Shown in pieces: positions 41,605-50,766 of a stretch of 64,000 bases of DNA. The stretch spans positions 1 through 64,000 of the forward strand of contig CAYPMO010000007.1 in the NCBI GenBank assembly GCA_964412015.1. The letters run 5' to 3'. The position numbers and the translations under genes were made by a program. Position 1 is the first letter of the stretch. Each line of letters opens with the position of its first letter. The stretch is from SZUA-318 sp964412015 (GTDB lineage Bacteria; Gemmatimonadota; Gemmatimonadetes; Longimicrobiales; Gaopeijiaceae). The notes beneath the pieces are model-generated. The model saw only the letters and a program-made list of their open reading frames with translations, was not told where the DNA came from and did not search any database.

Positions 41605-42923
41605 ATCCGGATCTCGACGTGCGTCCTCGCCCGCAGCTCGTCCAGGATGCGTTGGATCTGCTTGTTGCGTTGGATCTGCTGGGCGAGCTGGGTCTTCACG
41701 TCCTCGAACGTATACGCGCCGGCCTCTCGGATCTGGCGGACCCGCACGATGGCCAGGCGCGGCTCGTTCCTGCCCGTGTCGTATTCGATGGGTCCCAGGA
41801 CCTGACCTTCCGTCGCCGAAGCGAGCGCGTCGTATCCGGGCGGGAGCTGGGAGAGCTGGTCGAAGGCGACCGTGAGCGTATCCGGGGCCAGGGGATCCGA
41901 GTACCGCGCGTACAGCTCGGCCATGGGTGTCCCTGCCCGGGACATCGCCACCACGCTGTCGGCAAGGGCGCGCGCCCGCTCCACGTCGGTGGGGCCCACT
42001 GCGGCCCGCACGAGAATGTGGCGGCCCTTGCGTTCGCCGGCCCGCGACCGTTCGACCTTGATGATATGGTACCCGAACTCGGTCTCGATCACCGGGCTCA
42101 CCTGCCCGTCCGCGAGCGCGAACGCCGCGTCCTCGAACTCCTTCACCATCGTCCCGCGCCGGAACCATCCGAGGTCCCCGCCCACCTCCGCGCTCCCGGG
42201 ATCCTGGGAGTGCGCCTTCGCGAGCGCCTCGAAGTCGGCGCCCGCCCGGAGGCTGTCCAGGATCGCCTCGGCCTTCGCCTTCGCCGTCGACTTGGCCGAG
42301 TCCGACGGCAGGGGTGCCATCACGATCTGCTCGAAGGTGATGAGGCGCGGGCGGTCCTGCAGCTGACCCTCCGCCGCCGAGAAGGCCTCTTGCAGCTCCT
42401 CCTCGCTCACCTCGGCCGGCGTCGCACCCTGGAGGCGTCGCTGCATGTACATCTGCTGGAGCTGGTCCTGGCGGACCTGGCTGGCGAGGATGTCCCGGTA
42501 CTGCGCGAGCGTGAGGCCCTCCTTCGCCAGCTCGGACTGCATCTGCGGCTGGCCGCCCGCGAACTGTCTCTGGCGCTGTGCCAGCTCCTCGTTGACGATC
42601 TCCTCCACACGGTCCTCGTCCACCTCGATCAGGGTGTCCTTCGCGGCGGCCTGCAGGACCAACAGTTGGTTCACCAGGGTGGTGAGCAGCTCCCCGTGAA
42701 GGGCCCGGAGCGCGGCTTCGTCACGCGGCACGGCGGACGGGTTCGTGAGCCGCAGGCGTTGCACTTCCTCCTGGAGCTGCGACATGAGTACGGAGGAATC
42801 GCCGACCACCGCGACGACCCGGTCCACGATGTCCCGATCGTCGCTCGCGGTCTGCGCCGTGAGCGGCACGGAGGCCGTGGTGAGGATGGCGAGCGTCAGG
42901 GATACGGTCCAGGGTCGCATCAT
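41601..42923 (-). CDS. surA: SurA-like periplasmic chaperone / parvulin isomerase
   Basis: A 440-residue exported protein. Signal peptide TVSLTLAILTTASVPLTAQ is followed by a SurA N-terminal region (DIVDRVVAVVGDSSVLMSQLQEEV), a parvulin domain (about 195-290: ITFEQIVMAP ... FGYHIIKVE) and a second, poorly conserved parvulin-like region, then a C-terminal helix. Its role is to guide outer membrane proteins through the periplasm. ATG 42923 has AGGA 7 nt upstream. Coupled to pdxA downstream; a parvulin lipoprotein gene lies 36 nt upstream. Confidence 0.88.
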   Translation of the reverse strand: MMRPWTVSLTLAILTTASVPLTAQTASDDRDIVDRVVAVVGDSSVLMSQLQEEVQRLRLTNPSAVPRDEAALRALHGELLTTLVNQLLVLQAAAKDTLIEVDEDRVEEIVNEELAQRQRQFAGGQPQMQSELAKEGLTLAQYRDILASQVRQDQLQQMYMQRRLQGATPAEVSEEELQEAFSAAEGQLQDRPRLITFEQIVMAPLPSDSAKSTAKAKAEAILDSLRAGADFEALAKAHSQDPGSAEVGGDLGWFRRGTMVKEFEDAAFALADGQVSPVIETEFGYHIIKVERSRAGERKGRHILVRAAVGPTDVERARALADSVVAMSRAGTPMAELYARYSDPLAPDTLTVAFDQLSQLPPGYDALASATEGQVLGPIEYDTGRNEPRLAIVRVRQIREAGAYTFEDVKTQLAQQIQRNKQIQRILDELRARTHVEIRM

Positions 42924-42959
42924 GGTTCGTCCTAACCTCCGTTTCGCCTCGGGTTCCCG

Positions 42960-44375
42960 TCAGGGAGTCGTCGTGTCCGAGGCCGCGAGACTGTCCGCTG
43001 GCGTCGGACTCCGTGCGGCGCGGGCCGTCCCTACCTCCAGGACGACCTGGCCGATGGCCGCGTCGAAGAACGTGGCGGGCTGCCGGGCACGGAGCTGGTA
43101 GGAGATCTGGCCGAGCGGGACGACGTTCTTGGCGCCCGTGAGAACGTCGGAGAGGGCCCTGCGCACCCCGCGGGAGATGGCCGAGTCCAGCTCCTCGCCC
43201 GGGGCCCGATCGAGGTCACGCAGGCCGATGTCCCCCGCCAGCGCCAGGAGCTGCGTCCTCGCCTCGGCCACCAGGGAGTCGACGCGGGCCTGGGAGGGTG
43301 CGAGCCCCGCGGAGTGCGCTTCTCGCACGAGCAGCGCACGCTGCGCGAGCCCCATCAGGAAGCCGTCGATCTGCTCCTCGGTGGCCGTCTCGACCGACGC
43401 CCGGAACTCCGGTTGCTGGGTCTGGACGATGTCGAGGTAATCCGCGACGGTGACCGCGCCACCGGTGAAGGAGACCAACGGTCTGCGGCCCGCGCGGGCG
43501 GACAGCCGCGTCGCCGGATCCTTCGCCAGCTCCCGCACCACGTCCCGGGCGCCCTTCTCGATGGTCGGGTCACCTCGGGCCTCGACGCCCGACACGTACA
43601 CCGACTCGGCCTGCAGGAAGCGCTGCCTGATCAGGCCGACCCTGAACTGCTCCTTCACCTGCTCGAACCCCGGGGCTTCCTTGCCCTCGAGCCGGATCAG
43701 GTGAAGACCGTACGGCGACTCCACCACGTCGCTGATCTCGCCCGGATCGAGTGCGAAGGCCGCGTCCTCGAAGGGTTTGACCATGTCGCCGCGCGAGAAC
43801 GTGCCCAGGCTGCCTCCGAGGGTAGCGCTGCCCGGATCCTGGCTGAACTCGCGGGCCAGGGAGGCGAAGCTCTCCCCGGCCAGGGCGCGTCGGCGAAGGT
43901 CCTCGACTTCGGCCCGCACCGAGTCGCGCTGGTCCTGGCTGGCCTGCTGGGGGAACCCCAGGAGGATGTGACTGGCGCGCAGCTGGGTGTCCGGGGCCTC
44001 CTGCTCGTAGGCCGCGAGCAGATCCTCGTCGGAGATGACCGTATCCACCCGGAGGACGGAGTCCCGGAGCTGGAAGATCGTCTCCTGGTCGAGCTGCTGG
44101 CGCACCATGCCCTCCAGGTCGATCGGCGAGAGCGACGTGTCCCGCGCGACCGCGTCGGCCAGCAGGGTGTAGTCCACCCACAGGTCCGCGAGGGCCCGCA
44201 CCAACTCGATGTCGTTGGGCAGGTTCTCCTGGTCCACCAGGAGCGCCACGGTCTGCTCGACCGTGAAGTCGTAATCGCCCGTACGCGCCACCACGCCCTC
44301 GGTTGGTCCCTCCGCGTCGCAGGCCGCCACCAGGGCGAGGCCCGCCAACGATGTCGCTTTCCGCCAGTTCTTCAT
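42960..44375 (-). CDS. Parvulin-type peptidyl-prolyl isomerase lipoprotein (PrsA-like)
   Basis: A 471-residue lipoprotein (LAGLALVAAC, Cys19). The central rotamase domain (about 130-240) shows RASHILLGFPQQASQDQ, REFSQDPGSATLGGSLGTFSRG and ESPYGLHLIRLE, all PpiC hallmarks. The C-terminal half is helical. The arrangement is PrsA-like but with an outer or inner membrane lipid anchor. It precedes the surA-like gene by 36 nt and is similar to it, suggesting an old duplication or a two-chaperone relay for exported proteins. Confidence 0.9.
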   Translation of the reverse strand: MKNWRKATSLAGLALVAACDAEGPTEGVVARTGDYDFTVEQTVALLVDQENLPNDIELVRALADLWVDYTLLADAVARDTSLSPIDLEGMVRQQLDQETIFQLRDSVLRVDTVISDEDLLAAYEQEAPDTQLRASHILLGFPQQASQDQRDSVRAEVEDLRRRALAGESFASLAREFSQDPGSATLGGSLGTFSRGDMVKPFEDAAFALDPGEISDVVESPYGLHLIRLEGKEAPGFEQVKEQFRVGLIRQRFLQAESVYVSGVEARGDPTIEKGARDVVRELAKDPATRLSARAGRRPLVSFTGGAVTVADYLDIVQTQQPEFRASVETATEEQIDGFLMGLAQRALLVREAHSAGLAPSQARVDSLVAEARTQLLALAGDIGLRDLDRAPGEELDSAISRGVRRALSDVLTGAKNVVPLGQISYQLRARQPATFFDAAIGQVVLEVGTARAARSPTPADSLAASDTTTP

Positions 44376-44414
44376 CGTACAGGTCTCCAGAGAGAGACGG
44401 GATCCATCCGCGCG

Positions 44415-47400
44415 CTACGCCACCGCCTCCATGGCCGAGCCGAGCGCCTCCAACGCCACCACGAGCGTCTCGATCAGAGGCGTGGTCCCGAGCGAGGTGA
44501 GCACCAAGGAGAGGGGATCCATCCGGGTCACCTCGACCCCCACCTGTCGCTGCCCCAGCGGCGCTTCCAGGGCGGCGACCCGAGGGACCATCCCGGGACG
44601 GAACGACAACCTCGCGGTCCGCCCCCGGACGAGGATGCGCTCCGCGCCTACTCCGCGTCCGAGGATTCGAAGGGACGCGGCATCGAGGAACCGCTGCGCC
44701 TCCTCCGGGAGCGGACCGAACCGATCGGCCATCTCCCGGGCCAGGGCTTCCACCTCCCGGCGGCTACGCACCCTCGAGAGGCGACGATAAAGATGCAGCT
44801 TCTGCCCCGAATCCTCTACATACCCCTCGGGCAGGTAGGCCGATCCCGCGACCGAGACGTCCGGATCGGAAACCTCCTCGACCTCCTCGCCCTTCAGCAT
44901 GCGATCCACGGTCCTCTCGAGGAGCCGAAGGTAGGCATCCAACCCCACCTGGCTCGCGAATCCCGACTGATCGGCACCGAGGATGTTCCCCGCGCCGCGC
45001 AGTTCCAGGTCCCGAAGGGCGACGGAATACCCGCCTCCAAGCTCGGTGTAGTGCTCGAGAACCCGGAGCCGCCTCTCCGCGCCCTCCGTGAGCTCCTCCG
45101 GGACGAGCAGATAGCAATAGGCCCTCCGGTCCGAGCGGCCCACCCGCCCACGGATCTGGTACAACTGCGAGAGGCCGAACCGGTCCGCACCATCCACGAT
45201 GAGCGTGTTCGCGTTGGGCACGTCCAGCCCGTTCTCGATGATGGACGAGCATACCAGCACGTCCACTTCGCCGTCCACAAACGCCCTCATGGCGTCGTCC
45301 AGGTCGTGCACGCGCATCTGGCCGTGCGCCACCGTCACCCGCGCCTCGGGCACGAGGCCCCGAACCTCCTCGGCGAGCGTGTGGATGGTCTCGACGCGGT
45401 TGTGGAGGAAGAACGTCTGTCCGCCCCGGTCCATCTCCCGGCGGAGCGCTTCCTCGATGATCGGATCGGTCCAGGGGAGCAGATGCGTGAAGACCGGCAT
45501 CCGGTCCCGCGGCGGTGTGCGGATGAGCGACAGGTCACGGATGCCGGAGAGCGACATGTGGAGCGTCCGCGGGATGGGCGTCGCCGTGAGCGTGAGCACG
45601 TCCACCTGGGCGCGCATCCTCTTCAGGCGTTCCTTGTGCCGGACGCCGAAGCGCTGCTCCTCGTCCACCACGAGCAGCCCCAGGTCCTTGAACACGACGT
45701 CGTCGGAGAGGAGACGGTGCGTTCCGATGATGATGTCCACCGTTCCCGCGGCCAGCTGCGCCAGGATCTCCCGTGCCTCGGGTGGCGTTCGGAAGCGGCT
45801 GAGGGATTCCACCCGGACCGGGTAATCGGCCAGTCGCTCCTGGAACGTGTGACGGTGCTGCTCAACCAGGATGGTCGTAGGCGCGAGCACCGCGACCTGC
45901 TTGCCGTCTTGCACGGCCTTGAACGCCGCGCGGATGGCCACCTCGGTCTTGCCGTATCCCACGTCGCCGCACACGAGGCGGTCCATCGGTCGCACCGACT
46001 CCATGTCGCGCTTCACGTCCTCCGCGGCCGCGCGCTGATCCGGGGTGTCCTCGTAGAGGAACGACGACTCCATCTCCTTCTGCCAACGCGTGTCCGGAGG
46101 GAAGGCGTACCCCTCCGCCGTCGCGCGGCGCGCGTAGAGCTGCAGCAGCTCCGTGGTCATCTCCTGGATGGCCCGCTCGGTGCGGTGCCTGAGCGTCTTC
46201 CATCGCTTGCCGCCGATCCGGTGCACCATGGGGGGCTTGGCGTCTTCGGACTCGCCAACCCAACGCTCGATGAGGTCCAGCCGGTATACCGGTAGGCGCA
46301 GGACCTCGCCGCCCGCGTACTCGATGGCCACGGCCTCGAGCTCCTCTCCGGCCACCTCGATGCGCTCGAGGCCGGTGAACCGCCCGACGCCGTGATCCAT
46401 GTGGACCACGTAGTCGCCGGGCGTGAGCTGGGCCAGGCTCTCCAGCGCGACCGAGCCCCGGAAGCGGCGGGCGCGGCGTAACCGTCGGGTCCGGCGGAAG
46501 ATCTCGTGGTCGTTCAGGACGCGAAGGGGAGGCTCGGCGTCGGGCAGCTCGAAGCCCTCGGCCAACGCACCGATGCCGAGGCGCGTCCTCGGCGGGATCC
46601 TGCCCTCTCCGCCGAGGATCTCCTCGAGGCGCTGGAGCTGGCCGTCGTTGTCACACAGGAGCAACGTATCGTGGCCTCGAGCGGCGCCGACGCGCAGGTA
46701 CTGCTCGAGCCGTGCCATGTCGCGCTCGATCGCCGGAGGGCTCATCGTCGTGAGGTGCCGCGGGGCCGGGCCTTCGCCGATCAGGTCGAGGCGCGGAAAC
46801 CGCGACAGGAGATCGCTCAGCCGCCACGGCTCCAGGAAGAGCGTGGCCGGCTCCGGGGGCGAGGCACCGGAATCCACGAGGTCGGTATAGAGCCGTTCGA
46901 CGCGCTCCCACGTACGCCTCGCGTCCGTGGTCGGGTCCCATGATCCGAGCGTCACCACCACCGCGTCCGCCGGGAGGAGCTCGAGCAGGGAACGCGACAC
47001 GCACGCGCCGTCTCGAGACGTCCTCCGGAAATCCACGGGCAGGATGTGCGCCTCATGGAGCTCCGCGATCGAGCGCTGGTCGAGGATGTCGAAGCTCCTG
47101 AGGGAGGCCACCTCGTCGTCCCAGAGCTCGATGCGCACGGGGTCTCCCGTGCCGACCGAGAAGACGTCCACGATCCCGCCGCGTACGGCGAACTGGCCGA
47201 CCTCTTCCACCAGCGGCACGCGCTCGAATCCACGCTCCTCCAGAGTCCGGGTCAACGCCCGGAGGTCGAGCGCGTCCCCCCGCCTCACCGTGAGTCGGAG
47301 GTCGGCCAGCCCCGCGGGGATGGGCGCACGCTCCTGAAGCGCTCGGGGCGTGGTCACCAACAGGTGGGATCGCCCCGAGAACACGCCTTCGACGGCCTCC

Positions 47401-47726
47401 ACGCGAAGGCTGCCGATCTCGAGATTCGGCTCCGACTCCTCGTACGGGAGGGCCTCCCTCTGCGCATAGAGTCGCGAGCCGGCGCCGGTCCCGAGCAACG
47501 CCTCGAGGTCCGCTTCGGCCGCGGAGGCCTCGCTCGGTCCCGGAGTGAGGACTACCCACACGCGCTCCGGGTGGTGGCGGTGGAGCGCCGCGACGACCGC
47601 GACCCCCACCGATCCCGTGAGTCCCCCGAGCGCGTCACGGCGACCCGGGACCGGAAGATGCGCCGCCAGGTCCTGGAACGCCGCGCAGGACGAGATCGCC
47701 GCGATGATGGGATCAGCGTGGGCCAA
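44415..47726 (-). CDS. mfd: Transcription-repair coupling factor
   Basis: Removes RNA polymerase stalled at lesions and recruits UvrA. The 1103 residues contain the UvrB-like N-terminus (RLYAQREALPYEESEPNLEIG), the RNA polymerase interaction domain (YVVHMDHGVGRFTGLERI), helicase motifs including GDVGYGKTEVA (Walker A Lys about 593), DEEQRFG (about 688), TATPIPRTLHMSLSG, QIRGRVGRSDR, and the C-terminal TRCF domain. TTG 47726 is proposed as start: AAGGAG lies 7 nt upstream and it gives a usual length; an ORF reaching 47936 is possible but would be 70 residues longer with no ribosome site. Confidence 0.95.
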   Translation of the reverse strand: MAHADPIIAAISSCAAFQDLAAHLPVPGRRDALGGLTGSVGVAVVAALHRHHPERVWVVLTPGPSEASAAEADLEALLGTGAGSRLYAQREALPYEESEPNLEIGSLRVEAVEGVFSGRSHLLVTTPRALQERAPIPAGLADLRLTVRRGDALDLRALTRTLEERGFERVPLVEEVGQFAVRGGIVDVFSVGTGDPVRIELWDDEVASLRSFDILDQRSIAELHEAHILPVDFRRTSRDGACVSRSLLELLPADAVVVTLGSWDPTTDARRTWERVERLYTDLVDSGASPPEPATLFLEPWRLSDLLSRFPRLDLIGEGPAPRHLTTMSPPAIERDMARLEQYLRVGAARGHDTLLLCDNDGQLQRLEEILGGEGRIPPRTRLGIGALAEGFELPDAEPPLRVLNDHEIFRRTRRLRRARRFRGSVALESLAQLTPGDYVVHMDHGVGRFTGLERIEVAGEELEAVAIEYAGGEVLRLPVYRLDLIERWVGESEDAKPPMVHRIGGKRWKTLRHRTERAIQEMTTELLQLYARRATAEGYAFPPDTRWQKEMESSFLYEDTPDQRAAAEDVKRDMESVRPMDRLVCGDVGYGKTEVAIRAAFKAVQDGKQVAVLAPTTILVEQHRHTFQERLADYPVRVESLSRFRTPPEAREILAQLAAGTVDIIIGTHRLLSDDVVFKDLGLLVVDEEQRFGVRHKERLKRMRAQVDVLTLTATPIPRTLHMSLSGIRDLSLIRTPPRDRMPVFTHLLPWTDPIIEEALRREMDRGGQTFFLHNRVETIHTLAEEVRGLVPEARVTVAHGQMRVHDLDDAMRAFVDGEVDVLVCSSIIENGLDVPNANTLIVDGADRFGLSQLYQIRGRVGRSDRRAYCYLLVPEELTEGAERRLRVLEHYTELGGGYSVALRDLELRGAGNILGADQSGFASQVGLDAYLRLLERTVDRMLKGEEVEEVSDPDVSVAGSAYLPEGYVEDSGQKLHLYRRLSRVRSRREVEALAREMADRFGPLPEEAQRFLDAASLRILGRGVGAERILVRGRTARLSFRPGMVPRVAALEAPLGQRQVGVEVTRMDPLSLVLTSLGTTPLIETLVVALEALGSAMEAVA

Positions 47727-47982
47727 CGGCCGGCTCCTTGGCAGATCGATCCCCTGGCGTTCGAGCGTTCCCGTATCATGGGGACCCACCAACCTAGGAA
47801 AGCGTACGCCGCACCGGGAGCCCCGCGGCCGGACCGGACGGGAGCCGGTTGTGTCCTGCCCGGAGGCGGGATTGTCCCCTCGCGTGGACGGTGGCGGGAC
47901 GAAAGGGCGCGTGACCGCGAGGATCCTCGGTGGCACGTGTCGTGCTCACAGGACGTGCGGATTCCTTCGGATTGGAGCCGCC

Positions 47983-49380
47983 ATGAGGATCGGACGCTGG
48001 CTGGCCTTGGTGGCGCTGCTCGCGCCGGGGGCCGGAGCTTCGGCCCAGGAGCAGGCGGCGGGGGAGGTACCGGAGGCCCGGATCTGGCTCGATCGGGGCG
48101 ACGAGCCCCTCCTGCAGAGGGGCGATCGGGTGCGGATCTACTACCGCACCGCGGTCGACGCGTACGTGGCGATCTTCCACATCGACACCGACGGCTCGGT
48201 CACGCTCCTACACCCACGGGCGCCCGAGGACGATTCGTTCACGCGGGGCGACCGCGACTATCGCCTGCTCTTTCCCGAGTCGTCCTATTGGTACGTGGAC
48301 GAGTACCCCGGCAAGGGATATTTCTTCCTGGTGGCGTCACCCGAGCCGCTCGAGCTGGGCGCCTTCGACTACTCCCTGCATGAGCGCCGCTGGGATCTCA
48401 CCCGCGTGGGCCAGTCGGTGTATCGCGACCCGTACCTGGCCATGGACGACTATGTGGCCGTGGTGATCCCGGACTGGGAGCAGGTGCCCTACGCCCTGGA
48501 CTTCGTCGGATACGATGTCGGGGAAGTGCACGAGTACCCGCGCTTCCTCTGCTACGACTGCCACGGCTACCGGCCTTACGTCGTGTGGAATCCCTACACC
48601 TACGCGTGTGCGTCCTTCCGGGTCGTGGTCTGGGACGATCCCTGGTACTATCCATCGTATCGATACGCGGGGACCCCGGTCGTCTACGCGGCGCCGCGGC
48701 GAGGCGTGGCCCGCTTCGAATTCAAGGAGCGTGCGGTCGGGGAAACATGGACGCCGCTCGTCCGCACACGCCAGCCGCCCTTGCGCCGCTCGGTCGAGTA
48801 CGTGGAACCCGGCGCGGCGTCGGCCACCGGAACCCGAACCGCCGTTCCGAGGCGCCCCAGCGCCGGCACGGGCCAGCCTTCCGTCGGTCGACCCTCGGCC
48901 GGGACCGAGGTCCCCACGCGCAGGGCCGCGCCCTCGGACCCCGTCGTGCGCCGTCCCTCGGCGAGCGCGACGCAGGGTGGCCGTCCGCAGGCGCCCGCGG
49001 TGGCACCCCGTGGCACCCGACCGTCGGCTGCGGTGACGCCGGAGAGATCGAGGACCCCCGAGCCTCGGCCCGTGCTTCAGCGGCGACCCACCGCCAGAGC
49101 GATCCCGTCGCGTCCCTCGGGCGGCGCCACGGTGCGCCCGCCCTCCGCCGGCGGCAGGTCCTCCCTTCCCTCCCGGAGCCAACCTCCGGCGGCCAGCAGG
49201 CCCTCGGGCGTGAACACCCGGGTCGTCCCGCCGCCGCGGAGCGGAGGAGCGCAGCCGCGTCCGTCGGCATCGTCGCGACCGGGATCGTCCTCGAGACCCC
49301 CCTCCGTTTCGCGACCCCCCTCACGCCCGCGCGCCACGGTCAAGGTACCGCCGCGTAAGCCCGGAGGTGGTGGGGGCTGA
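47983..49380 (+). CDS. Exported DUF4384-domain protein with disordered basic tail
   Basis: A 465-residue protein: signal peptide LALVALLAPGAGASAQ, then a DUF4384-like domain (about 30-200) with ARIWLDRGDEPLLQRGDRVRIYYR, AYVAIFHIDTDGSVTLLHP and YFFLVASPEPLEL. The next segment has YDCHGYRPYVVWNPYTYACASF. The last ~200 residues are low-complexity Pro/Ser/Arg/Gly/Ala with no fold. DUF4384 proteins are often lipoprotein-like envelope sensors fused to proteases or kinases; here it stands alone. ATG 47983 has GGAG 6 nt upstream. Divergent from mfd with a 256-bp gap holding no recognisable promoter consensus or gene. Confidence 0.78.
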   Translation: MRIGRWLALVALLAPGAGASAQEQAAGEVPEARIWLDRGDEPLLQRGDRVRIYYRTAVDAYVAIFHIDTDGSVTLLHPRAPEDDSFTRGDRDYRLLFPESSYWYVDEYPGKGYFFLVASPEPLELGAFDYSLHERRWDLTRVGQSVYRDPYLAMDDYVAVVIPDWEQVPYALDFVGYDVGEVHEYPRFLCYDCHGYRPYVVWNPYTYACASFRVVVWDDPWYYPSYRYAGTPVVYAAPRRGVARFEFKERAVGETWTPLVRTRQPPLRRSVEYVEPGAASATGTRTAVPRRPSAGTGQPSVGRPSAGTEVPTRRAAPSDPVVRRPSASATQGGRPQAPAVAPRGTRPSAAVTPERSRTPEPRPVLQRRPTARAIPSRPSGGATVRPPSAGGRSSLPSRSQPPAASRPSGVNTRVVPPPRSGGAQPRPSASSRPGSSSRPPSVSRPPSRPRATVKVPPRKPGGGGG

Positions 49381-49412
49381 ACCGCCCGATCGGACGCGCC
49401 GGCGTGATGGTG

Positions 49413-49449
49413 GAAGGGCCCGGCTCCCATATGGGAAGCCGGGCCCTTC
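49413..49449. terminator. Bidirectional terminator between converging genes
   Basis: GAAGGGCCCGGCT (49413-49425) pairs perfectly with AGCCGGGCCCTTC (49437-49449), and the inner CCCAT/ATGGG extends the stem with one bulged A. It separates the DUF4384 gene (ends 49380) from the converging outer membrane gene (ends 49473). T-tracts are absent on both sides; terminator function is inferred from stem strength and location. Confidence 0.7.
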
Positions 49450-49472
49450 ACGTCACGAGGTCTTCCGGACGC

Positions 49473-50756
49473 TCAGCGGCCGCCGAACGAAAGCGTGAAC
49501 TGACCGAGCATGGCATCCTGCGGGTCGCCCTTCTGGAGCGCGGTCGCGAAGGACACGTTCACGGCACCGAGCACGAGCGTCGCGCCTCCGGCGAGCTGGA
49601 ACCCGTCGGTGATGACCGCAGCGCCGCCGCGTACGTGGAGCGCGCCGAGTCCCCGGTACTCCGCCCCGGCTCCGGCGTGGAGCTTCGGCGTGAGGCTCAT
49701 GCCGTCCCCGAAGCGGTTGCGCACGTCGGCCGTCAATGTGAAGTCCGGCCGCACGTCGTACGCGCCGCCGACCGAGATCGTCGGATCGAACTTCAGGTCC
49801 TCGACCGCGGTCTTGAGGACCGCGGGCGCCGAGGAGAACGCCCTCTTGTCGAAGTCGGTTTCGTTGCTGCTCTCCTCGAGCGACGCGGTGCCCGCCCTGT
49901 AGACGAGCTTCGTGTCGTCCCAGGCGAACGTGTTGAAGAGGTTGAGCACGGCGGCGCCGAGGTGTAGGCGGTCCCGTTGCATCTGGAAGCCCACATCGAT
50001 GCCGACGCCCGATCCCTGGTTCATCTTGTAGTCCTCGTCGTCGCTCATGACGACGGGAAACGCTACGTCCACCGCGATGGGATCGCTCGTGAGCGAGCCG
50101 GCCTGCTCCCGCCCGATCAGGACGCCATGGCCCACGGAGTACTTGAGCGTGGCCCCCAGGGCCATGGACCCGTTCTCGGTCCTCAGGGGGAACCCGACGC
50201 TCCACCCGGCGGTGGTGACGGCCCACGCGTCGGCGCTGGAGCCGGAGAGGGTGAAGTCGGCGGGTGTGCCGGTGCGCCCCGCGTTCCCGTAGAGGAGCAG
50301 CTCCATGATCCCCGGATTCAGGTTCACGTTTCCGCCACCCAGAAGGGAGAGCTGGAAGCCTATCTGGCCCACCGTCAGGGCCAGCACGGACAGCTCCGCG
50401 CCGGTCGAGCCCGACTCCCCGTTCGAGTCGGTGATCTGATCCAGCCAATCCTGCTTCACGGAGGACGACACGACTTCCCCGGCGACGTCGCTGAGGTCCG
50501 CGAGCGTGACGGGACCCAGTCCTGAACGGCCGAGCGCGGGGAAGAGGGCCAGAGAGAACCCGCGGCCGGGCATGCCCAGACCGGCGGGGTTCACCGAGAT
50601 GGACTCGAGACGTCGAGCGGTGGCGGTCGCGTTGCCGCCGAGCCCGAGGGTACGGGCGCTCGCGTTGCCGAGCTGTCCCGAAACGGCGTCCGCGTGGAGG
50701 AACCCGGCGAGGGCCACCACGGCGACGCTCGTGAGCGTGCGATTCATCGTGCGCAT
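49473..50756 (-). CDS. Outer membrane beta-barrel protein (PorV/TraF-like)
   Basis: A 427-residue exported protein. Signal LTSVAVVALAGFLHADAVSG is followed by ASARTLGLGGNATATARRLESISVNPAGLGMPG, the start found in PorV/FadL-like and conjugal TraF-type barrel proteins ('ALGLGGAY.A.a....a..NPAGL'). Many glycine-rich amphipathic strands follow, ending LGQFTLSFGGR. Ligand or partner unknown. ATG 50756 has AGGAGG 6 nt upstream. It is co-directional with the gene at 50767-51792 across 10 nt. Confidence 0.83.
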   Translation of the reverse strand: MRTMNRTLTSVAVVALAGFLHADAVSGQLGNASARTLGLGGNATATARRLESISVNPAGLGMPGRGFSLALFPALGRSGLGPVTLADLSDVAGEVVSSSVKQDWLDQITDSNGESGSTGAELSVLALTVGQIGFQLSLLGGGNVNLNPGIMELLLYGNAGRTGTPADFTLSGSSADAWAVTTAGWSVGFPLRTENGSMALGATLKYSVGHGVLIGREQAGSLTSDPIAVDVAFPVVMSDDEDYKMNQGSGVGIDVGFQMQRDRLHLGAAVLNLFNTFAWDDTKLVYRAGTASLEESSNETDFDKRAFSSAPAVLKTAVEDLKFDPTISVGGAYDVRPDFTLTADVRNRFGDGMSLTPKLHAGAGAEYRGLGALHVRGGAAVITDGFQLAGGATLVLGAVNVSFATALQKGDPQDAMLGQFTLSFGGR

Positions 50757-50766
50757 GGTAAGCCTC

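Noticed and set aside
43314..46295. 993-codon open frame on the plus strand
   Set aside because: It is antisense to mfd and the parvulin gene, whose conserved motifs fix the true frame; its translation is low-complexity His/Arg/Leu.
47727..47982. Divergent promoter pair between mfd and the DUF4384 gene
   Set aside because: Transcription must start here, but no hexamer pair with proper spacing is convincing, so none was annotated.
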